Source: Verrucomicrobiaceae bacterium UBA1938 (GTDB lineage Bacteria; Verrucomicrobiota; Verrucomicrobiia; Verrucomicrobiales; Verrucomicrobiaceae). Taken from it: DNA of 47,248 nt. Both the position numbers and the translations under genes were made by a program. The DNA is taken from NCBI GenBank assembly GCA_002336895.1, contig DDFC01000020.1:169164-216411 (forward strand), in the 5' to 3' direction. Within the stretch, counting starts at the first letter, position 1. Every line of letters begins with the position of its first letter. Of this stretch, positions 43,542 through 47,248 are shown in pieces. The notes beneath the pieces were generated by a model. That model was not told the DNA's origin, made no database searches, and worked only from the letters and a program-made list of their open reading frames with translations.

Positions 43542-44048
43542 CACGTCCCCATGCCCCCTTCACACAAACCACGCCCTCCCTCCGTACTGGGAGCGCCGAA
43601 GTCCACATCGGCTCCGGCCTGCCACTCCGCTACACCACAACCACTGCACACAGTTCCAACCATCTGCAATCCACAGCAGGCCTCTCTTCACCCAGCCCCA
43701 AAGGGGCGAAATAGCGCAGCCCATTGCAGGCGAGTCTCAGCGAACGTCGCCTTGGATCAAGCTCAACAAAACAGGAATAGCAAATCCAGTAGCGCATCGC
43801 ACTCTGCCGAGTTCCAGCAGTGCCCCGCTAGATCACCCACCGCTAACTGTCCCCTAATCTTTTGCCAGTCTCCCGCTCACCGCATTCTGATTCACGCACC
43901 CAAGTTCCTTTTTTCGAATTATCCGAAACCGAGGACAGCGGAACAAATCAAACATCACAGAAATTGTATATCAGGATCGCAAGCACCAGTGATGGCGAGA
44001 TGCTACCCTCAATCTCTGCACAGCATTTTTGTTAGAAGGGCGGATTGT

Positions 44049-45389
44049 CTATGCAGCGTCCTCAGTGGGTGGGTGAGAGCTACTTGAGTGGAGGGAGGAA
44101 TTCAAACGATGAATTTCGGGCAGTTGTTCATGCAATTCGGAGGCGTTAAATTCACCGATGCATGTGAAAACGGCAGACCAAAATTTTTTGCAATCAAGCC
44201 TTCCGAGTTTTTTCAAAACTACAGCTGCAAATAAATCCATCGTGCGAAGCAATGTCATTTTACGTGCCTTTGCCAAGCTGATACTACCTCCATCAATCAG
44301 CTTGCCGCGAGTATGGGGGGCACTCTTTCGGCTCGTGTTGCCAATGAAAACTCCCTTCGGCTCGAAGTCTTCTCTGACGATAAATTCGTCCATCCATCCT
44401 GCAAGAGCGCGAATAGCAGGGGAACCAAACACTGGGTTATGCGTGCCCTTGATTTCAGCGATTGCAACGATGTGTCCCGGGACTTCAATCCTCCAGTCCT
44501 CTTTCTCAGAAGACGCTTCAATAACTCGTGCTCCTAAAAATTCGAGCGCCTCTTTTACGATTGACTCCAAGGCAGGTCCATCTGCATAAAGAAGTTGATA
44601 CCATCGTCGCTCGGTTGACAGTTTTGCCTCATGCTCTGCAATTCTGCTTTGAAGATCAGTTAGCGCATGTTGGTCGCGTTCTAGCTCCTGAAGGATGTCA
44701 ATTTCCTCCGGAATGCGTAACCCCTGAATCCACTCAGGCAAAGGATGCAATAGATCCACGTCCAAAAAAAACTTAGCCACAGCAGCGTCGTCTTCTGGCG
44801 GGCCCTTGCCAGTGGGCGGAAGGATAGCGAGCGAGCTTTTATTGCGTCCCTCATAGTAGAGACCGAAAACAGTGCCGTAGCTTGTAACACGACCCTTATA
44901 TTCGGTTTGGTTGCCTCGAAAAAGAGAATTGTGTATATTGTAAAAGTTAATTGATTCGTTACAAATAACAACGCGATCTAAATAACACCTGAGGCATGGC
45001 GGGGTATTGGCTTGGAAAGGTGCACGTGATACGTCGAACGGTCGTATATCCCACTCAAGCTCCAACAACTTTCGAGGCGCAGATTTGCTGGAAACTCCAT
45101 GGCAAATAATTATACCGCCATTTGATAAAATAGTTGCCCATGCTCTACACAGGCTTTCTTCAAGGGGATTGGGGATATTCAGCGGACGAACGCCGAAGTT
45201 CACAGCCATTGAATCGAAGTCTGCAAAATTGACGATGGTGTTTAATTTATCCCAGGAGACTCTATAAATATGTGCACTTTCATTCCTCAAGACATGATTG
45301 ATATCTGTAACAAAGAGAATTTTTTTTGGTCTTCCAGGCATTGTGGCTGTGGCGGAAATAGATGGCAAGCCAAGACTGTCAACTAGCAT
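44049..45389 (-). CDS. Protein with PD-(D/E)XK nuclease-like C-terminal domain
   Basis: 446 residues from the ATG at 45389, preceded by a good ribosome binding site (GGAGAGG, about 45397-45403). The N-terminal part (about 20-210) starts with a strand-rich segment KKILFVTDINHVL and contains GGIIICHG, reminiscent of an alpha/beta fold, but I recognise no family. A coiled coil (about 228-262) leads to the C-terminal domain with ALESIVKEALEFLGARVIEA, D298 (KEDWRIEV) and E312-I-K314 (IAEIKGTHNP), a layout typical of PD-(D/E)XK nucleases; KGVFIGN follows. It is probably co-transcribed with the TIR-like gene upstream (83 bp gap, same strand). AT-rich composition suggests acquisition. A defence role is inference. 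Confidence 0.78.
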   Translation of the reverse strand: MLVDSLGLPSISATATMPGRPKKILFVTDINHVLRNESAHIYRVSWDKLNTIVNFADFDSMAVNFGVRPLNIPNPLEESLCRAWATILSNGGIIICHGVSSKSAPRKLLELEWDIRPFDVSRAPFQANTPPCLRCYLDRVVICNESINFYNIHNSLFRGNQTEYKGRVTSYGTVFGLYYEGRNKSSLAILPPTGKGPPEDDAAVAKFFLDVDLLHPLPEWIQGLRIPEEIDILQELERDQHALTDLQSRIAEHEAKLSTERRWYQLLYADGPALESIVKEALEFLGARVIEASSEKEDWRIEVPGHIVAIAEIKGTHNPVFGSPAIRALAGWMDEFIVREDFEPKGVFIGNTSRKSAPHTRGKLIDGGSISLAKARKMTLLRTMDLFAAVVLKKLGRLDCKKFWSAVFTCIGEFNASELHEQLPEIHRLNSSLHSSSSHPPTEDAA

Positions 45390-45472
45390 TCATCATCCTC
45401 TCCGAATGCAGTTTAGTAGAAATAAGCTGGTGCTCATCTGCGGCATTACGTTTTGATGGCTGTTATCTGGCT

Positions 45473-46570
45473 TTACTTCGGTGTTTTAAAAATCGCTTCT
45501 TCGGGTGTATCGATGGCAGACAGGATGTTTTCTGAGATCTTGTCAATGAGTTTACTTCCCCAGAAAGGGTCATTTACATCATAATAGATGACACGAATAT
45601 GATGAAGATCGAATGGAACATCTTGCTCATTGGATGAAACTAAAACAACGGGTTTTTTAAGTGCATGCGCCAAGCCAAGTTCATAAAAAACATTGGGGTT
45701 TCGAGTGGTTAACTCAGCGACTAGCACTCTGGCACTATAAATGCCCGACCAGATTTGATCGATAATTTTCCCAGTGCCAAATATTTCGTTGTCTGCGCGG
45801 ATTGGTATTAAACCTGTTTTCTCAATGGCAGGTTTATATATTTTTTCATAGTACCCTCCCAATGGGTGGGCGAACGGCATCATGACGAAACATGAGTCGT
45901 TGGACTTCAGGCTAACCGCTTTTTCTAACTTTTTAAAAAGCTCTGTTGAGCCTGTTTTCGGCGCTCCGCCATGAGAAATGTCAATCACTCTAATTTTGCC
46001 GTCATGCTCCTCCAATAACTGGGCGCTCTTGAGTGAGTCAAAAAACACAGCTCTGAACTCGAACACCTTATCTGGAGGAATTTTAAACTTATCAGTGAGT
46101 GCATTGTTGAAAAATGCTTCATCGGGCAAGTTTTCTCCACGGTAGTGCCCGTACACATCCTGAATTATCGGTGCACTAAGTACGGCATCCCTGAGGCCTT
46201 GTAATTCATCCGAAGGAGATTGCGGGCGTAGAATCTGTTTGGCTCGTTCGGTGATGGCTATCCGACCGTCTGCAGGACGGTGAAGTAAGCCGTATTTGAT
46301 GCCGGAACTGACCTCAACGTGGTAAGGGCCATGGAAACCAACCCCCACGAAATCCGCGCTTTCCTTGACTGTGCATTCTTTGCCAGCGTTTTGGTCTAAA
46401 ATTGCTTTCGGTATTCGTAGAGCTTTGTCCACGGAATGACGAGGGTATTTTGCGGGTGCGCCGGGGGCCTTACGCTTTTTTGCCGACTTCTTTCCAGCCT
46501 TTTTATTTTTAGATTTTGCAGTTTTAGGCTGCACTTTTTCCGCATTAGTGATGTTGTTGTCCTCGCTCAT
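45473..46570 (-). CDS. Winged-helix-like protein with C-terminal TIR-like/deoxyribosyltransferase-like domain
   Basis: 365 residues from the ATG at 46570, with a GAGG ribosome binding motif upstream. The N-terminus has a strongly basic tail (KTAKSKNKKAGKKSAKKRKAP, 16-36). Residues about 40-200 look like a helical DUF5343/winged-helix-type region (SVDKALRIPKAIL, IKYGLLHRPADGRIAITERAKQIL). The C-terminal domain (about 225-335) begins CFVMMPFAHPLGGYYEKIYKPAI and contains RADNEIFGTGKIIDQIW and NPNVFYELGLAHALKKPVVLV, with E297 a likely catalytic Glu as in nucleoside 2-deoxyribosyltransferase and TIR NADase relatives. Such domains often serve as nucleotide-cleaving effectors in phage defence. It precedes the nuclease-like gene on the same strand and has the same AT-rich composition. 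Activity is inferred. Confidence 0.8.
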   Translation of the reverse strand: MSEDNNITNAEKVQPKTAKSKNKKAGKKSAKKRKAPGAPAKYPRHSVDKALRIPKAILDQNAGKECTVKESADFVGVGFHGPYHVEVSSGIKYGLLHRPADGRIAITERAKQILRPQSPSDELQGLRDAVLSAPIIQDVYGHYRGENLPDEAFFNNALTDKFKIPPDKVFEFRAVFFDSLKSAQLLEEHDGKIRVIDISHGGAPKTGSTELFKKLEKAVSLKSNDSCFVMMPFAHPLGGYYEKIYKPAIEKTGLIPIRADNEIFGTGKIIDQIWSGIYSARVLVAELTTRNPNVFYELGLAHALKKPVVLVSSNEQDVPFDLHHIRVIYYDVNDPFWGSKLIDKISENILSAIDTPEEAIFKTPK

Positions 46571-46829
46571 GGTATGATCCTCTATCGTAGGCTACATGAT
46601 TATTGTTTTATTAAAAAGATTTGTCTAATGGTAGTTTGCTGACGGACTTCACCAAACAGCGGTGTCTTCCCCCGAAAAAGGCAGTCTCCGACTTAAGAAC
46701 CAGATTCACCCTCAGCTCTGCGGCTAGAACCTCCGCCACACGCCTCCAGCAAGCATTAGTGCCAGCCTCTCCACCATTTCCATCTACCGGTCCGGTTCCC
46801 CAAAACAACGGTAAACCACCGCCAACTCC
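46571..46829 (+). other. Intergenic region beyond the TIR-like gene
   Basis: About 260 bp. The first 60 bp are AT-rich (ATTGTTTTATTAAAAAGATTT-like) and may hold the minus-strand promoter of the two-gene module. The rest becomes GC-richer toward a short decamer array at 46807-46826. No gene is supported. Confidence 0.45.
46801..46826 (-). repeat. Short decamer array next to a decayed 3' end
   Basis: On the minus strand, GTTGGCGGTG and GTTTACCGTT follow three bases after the TAG at 46830-46832. They match the 10-bp unit seen at 41518 and 47125. Confidence 0.75.
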
Positions 46830-46886
46830 CTATTTGGCCGCCAGCAACTCACGCGGCTTGTGCTCCGTCAAAATCTTCGACAACGG
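46830..46886 (-). pseudogene. Fragment: 3' end of the gene family that reappears at the window edge
   Basis: Read on the minus strand, the last codons give VPLSKILTEHKPRELLAAK then TAG (46830-46832). They match almost exactly the end of the partial gene at 47168 (KPREVLAAK). Upstream of VPLS the reading frame meets a stop (TGA), and the similarity ends, so only the C-terminal piece remains. Probably a remnant of a tandem duplicate. Confidence 0.65.
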
Positions 46887-46952
46887 CACTCAGGCGCAGC
46901 TTGCCCTTCGAAGCTTTAGCGAAGAACGGGTCCCCTCTGGCTCTCCCTCAAC

Positions 46953-46972
46953 CACGGCAAACCACCGCAAAC
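46953..46972 (-). repeat. Short decamer array after a second gene-end remnant
   Basis: Minus-strand units GTTTGCGGTG and GTTTGCCGTG, both with a G in place of the A at position 5 of the common unit. They follow four bases after the stop at 46977-46979. Confidence 0.65.
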
Positions 46973-46976
46973 GCTT

Positions 46977-47018
46977 CTACTTAGAAGCCAGCACCTCCAC
47001 CGCATTCTTCCTGACAGG
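46977..47018 (-). pseudogene. Second 3'-end fragment of the same family
   Basis: On the minus strand the codons read PVRKNAVEVLASK then TAG (46977-46979). VRKNAVEV is identical to the start of the visible end of the partial gene at the window edge, but the middle codons (PLSKILTEHKPRE) are missing, so the copy is deleted internally. Farther upstream the frame is Arg/Ser-rich and not recognisable. Confidence 0.5.
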
Positions 47019-47124
47019 AATCGTCCTCGTCCTCCTACTCGAACTCGTCCTCGATCCAACCGCTCCGCTTCATCACAAATCACCGCAGCCATCAAGCACA
47101 CCTCCTCAGGCACTCCGGCTCAAC

Positions 47125-47164
47125 AACTGTCAACCACCGTCAACAACAGTAAACCACCGTCAAC
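47125..47164 (-). repeat. Decamer tandem array after the partial gene at the window edge
   Basis: On the minus strand, four gapless units: GTTGACGGTG, GTTTACTGTT, GTTGACGGTG, GTTGACAGTT. They begin three bases after the TAG at 47168-47170. Unit pattern is GTTKRCNGTK, as in the array after the ABC-F gene. Confidence 0.85.
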
Positions 47165-47167
47165 TCC

Positions 47168-47248
47168 CTATTTGGCCGCCAAAACCTCACGCGGCTTGTG
47201 CTCCGTCAGAATCTTCGACAGCGGCACCTCCACCGCATTCTTCCTGAC
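47168..47248 (-). CDS. Unknown protein, C-terminal end only
   Basis: 26 codons are visible on the minus strand, ending VRKNAVEVPLSKILTEHKPR-EVLAAK and TAG at 47168-47170; the gene enters from beyond the right edge. No family can be named from so short a piece. It counts as a real gene because the same end recurs in two decayed copies at 46830 and 46977, and because a decamer array follows its stop exactly as it follows the intact ABC-F gene. Confidence 0.5.
   Translation of the reverse strand, partial: VRKNAVEVPLSKILTEHKPREVLAAK

Larger units (their letters stand above)
43191..44048 (+). other. Repeat-bearing intergenic region before the nuclease-like gene
   Basis: 858 bp without a supported gene; the open frames here are Pro/Ser/His-rich and lack family features. 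It holds a cluster of TTCGCG words (ATTCGCGCTCATTCGCGG, about 43297-43342), two related CCACTTGCAAGGCC motifs (about 43229 and 43393), a long hairpin (43400-43445) and family F repeat copy 2. From about 43850 onward the sequence turns AT-richer, continuous with the following gene. Confidence 0.6.

Noticed and set aside
43522..44087. Plus-strand open frames after the ABC-F gene
   Set aside because: They are Pro/Ser/His-rich, overlap each other and the repeats, and resemble no protein.
41518..47164. Decamer arrays as a CRISPR
   Set aside because: The units are 10 bp without spacers, vary in sequence and no cas gene is present. CRISPR repeats are longer and separated by unique spacers.
46621..47247. 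Plus-strand open frame of 208 codons at the window edge
   Set aside because: It runs antisense to the gene-end remnants and arrays and its Pro/Thr/Ser-rich product has no homologous features.

Overview
The window is a GC-rich bacterial chromosome segment. It most likely comes from the Verrucomicrobiota, near Prosthecobacter/Verrucomicrobium; this is inferred from gene content, since no rRNA or other marker gene settles it. The pointers are a PSCyt1/PSCyt2/PSD1 (DUF1549/DUF1553) cytochrome protein typical of the Planctomycetes-Verrucomicrobia group, an SHD1-like secreted protein, a giant Ser/Thr kinase with a WD40 tail, multi-PAS sensor kinases, and many dispersed palindromic repeats, one of them inside a housekeeping gene. 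I saw no rRNA, tRNA, CRISPR array or intact transposase.

Layout. 1-804: 3' end of ahcY and its terminator. 1164-6428: a translationally coupled phosphorelay operon (multi-PAS histidine kinase, single-domain response regulator, hybrid REC-PAS-kinase-REC). 6460-9128 (minus): an exported EF-hand/SGNH-like protein followed by a beta-lactamase-fold serine hydrolase. 9295-10911: formate-tetrahydrofolate ligase. 10958-15200: a peptide-type ABC importer operon whose permease looks like two permease modules fused in one chain. 15210-15910 (minus): a VapBC-type toxin-antitoxin pair. 16008-16717: small exported protein and lipoprotein. 16979-19744: valS carrying an in-frame palindromic repeat insertion. 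20253-22164: the agmatine-to-putrescine pair aguB-aguA. 22317-23908: an orphan lipoprotein and rpmB. 24128-25634 (minus): two tandem paralogous secreted Gly/Tyr-rich proteins. 25743-26465 (minus): a small sensor-less kinase with a degenerate ATP site. 26604-29537: an ABC-2 type exporter pair overlapping panC and a small conserved protein.

The second half is more mosaic. 29667-30944 is an AT-richer orphan with a ricin-type lectin-like region. 31189-34272 is the PSCyt/PSD1 protein, interrupted by a short AT-rich microrepeat. 34673-36871 is a copper-type P1B ATPase. 36965-40711 is the WD40 Ser/Thr kinase with three copies of a TLGPED motif before the kinase domain. 40712-41579 is a dense island of REP-like repeats. 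41580-43190 (minus) is an ABC-F ATPase.

43191 to the end is an accessory zone of repeats and AT-rich genes. It holds a two-gene minus-strand module (44049-46570): a winged-helix-like protein with a C-terminal TIR-like/deoxyribosyltransferase-like domain, then a protein with a PD-(D/E)XK nuclease-like C-terminus. I consider this the best candidate for an undescribed (probably anti-phage) system. The edge of the window (46800-47248) carries repeated 3' ends of one gene family, each followed by an unusual 10-bp-periodic tandem array that also occurs downstream of the ABC-F gene.
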